The position numbers were made by a program, and so were the translations under genes. This document shows positions 4,750-5,198 of a stretch of DNA of 5,198 bases, in pieces. How positions within the stretch are numbered: the stretch's first letter is position 1; each line of letters starts with the position of its first letter. Origin of the DNA: Promethearchaeota archaeon. GTDB taxonomy: Archaea; Asgardarchaeota; Lokiarchaeia; Sigynarchaeales; SOKP01. The notes under the pieces were generated by a model. The model worked only from the letters and a program-made list of their open reading frames with translations, searched no databases and was not told the origin of the DNA. The stretch covers positions 1-5,198 of the forward strand of contig JAHPYY010000152.1 of the NCBI GenBank assembly GCA_019058515.1, given 5' to 3'.

Positions 4750-5198
4750 TTACATTGTTTGCCTTTCTAGTATCTTTTTTGTTAAATACTCGAAACTCTC
4801 TGCTACTCCCTCTCCTGTCTTGGAAGAGATTTTTATGTAATCAAGTAAGTTAAAGCTTTCTTTAAAGATCATGGCGTAATCGTCGTCAACCATTATCTCA
4901 TCAGTTAAATCTAATTTAGTTCCTACAAAAAGGATTGGTAGGTTTGGATCTCCCTTTTTTACGATGTTTATCCATTGTTCTAAGTTTTCAAGGGTAATAG
5001 GACGAGTTAGGTCAAACATCAGTAGCGCTCCTTTTGCACCTAAGACGTAACTTTCAAGCAGGAATCTAAATCTTTCTTGACCACCGAAGTCCCAAAGTTG
5101 TAGCGTGCAGTGTTGGTTGTCCAGTTCGATTTCCTTAAGAAAAAATTCTACTCCGATTGTCATCTTAGTTTCAGCACTGAATTTTCCCTCTACATAGC
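4750..5198 (-). CDS. Rab/Ras-like small GTPase (N-terminus cut by right edge)
   Basis: The frame is open to the right edge, so the start codon and P-loop lie outside; 148 residues are visible. The ATG at 5161-5163 is internal: it encodes the Met of the switch I segment ETKMTIGVEF, and the 11 preceding codons (YVEGKFSAETK) align with the complete paralogue at 3636-4157. G3 is WDFGGQERFR, G4 is GTKLD and G5 is SSKTG, so guanine binding and the catalytic-type glutamine are retained. Over the last 137 residues it aligns without gaps to the paralogue, with about 84 identical positions (61%, hand count). The C-terminus (LERQTM) has no prenylation cysteine. The PIN nuclease gene follows after 18 nt. 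I infer a tandem duplication of a GTPase with the PIN gene now between the copies, and a switch role in a membrane- or complex-associated process that the sequence does not identify. Confidence 0.9.
   Translation of the reverse strand, partial: YVEGKFSAETKMTIGVEFFLKEIELDNQHCTLQLWDFGGQERFRFLLESYVLGAKGALLMFDLTRPITLENLEQWINIVKKGDPNLPILFVGTKLDLTDEIMVDDDYAMIFKESFNLLDYIKISSKTGEGVAESFEYLTKKILERQTM

Noticed and set aside
4750..5163. Treating the internal ATG at 5161-5163 as the GTPase start
   Set aside because: The preceding codons encode the conserved switch I lead-in seen in the paralogue, so the true start and P-loop lie beyond the right edge.
3636..5198. The two GTPases as an assembly duplication artefact
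   Set aside because: They differ at about 39% of aligned residues, far too much for a duplicated-contig error.

Overview
The window looks like part of an Asgard archaeon (Lokiarchaeota-like) chromosome. Archaeal information-processing genes (Spt5, aIF1A, an FCF1-type PIN nuclease) sit among eukaryotic-signature families: two Rab/Ras-like small GTPases and a longin-roadblock fusion protein. The DNA is AT-rich. Upstream regions carry archaeal TATA-like elements, with short or absent leaders and few Shine-Dalgarno sites. This placement rests on gene content and is an inference, not a phylogeny.

Every supported gene is on the minus strand, so transcription reads from high to low coordinates. From right to left: (1) a small GTPase cut by the right edge (4750-5198, P-loop outside the window), followed after 18 nt by a PIN-domain nuclease (4276-4731), probably one operon. 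(2) A second, complete GTPase (3636-4157), about 61% identical to the first over 137 residues, with its own TATA-like element. (3) A single-domain cupin (3176-3511) followed after 29 nt by translation initiation factor aIF1A (2763-3146). The cupin reading frame has no ATG, GTG or TTG at the expected N-terminus; an ACG codon with a well-placed Shine-Dalgarno sits there instead. (4) Transcription elongation factor Spt5 (1820-2584) with long acidic extensions at both ends. (5) A longin-roadblock protein (824-1573), a plausible scaffold or regulator for small GTPases. (6) The N-terminal 185 residues of an acyl-CoA dehydrogenase (1-555), running off the left edge and richer in GC than the rest.

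The functional link I see is a regulatory GTPase theme: two closely related GTPases, both without a C-terminal cysteine, share the neighbourhood with a longin-roadblock protein of the kind that binds such GTPases in eukaryotes and bacteria. The second theme is gene expression machinery (Spt5, aIF1A, PIN nuclease). No mobile element, tRNA, rRNA, CRISPR array or recognised riboswitch was found. No gene-free stretch exceeds 300 nt; the longest gaps are 556-823 and 1574-1819, which hold only the promoter- and terminator-like signals listed.
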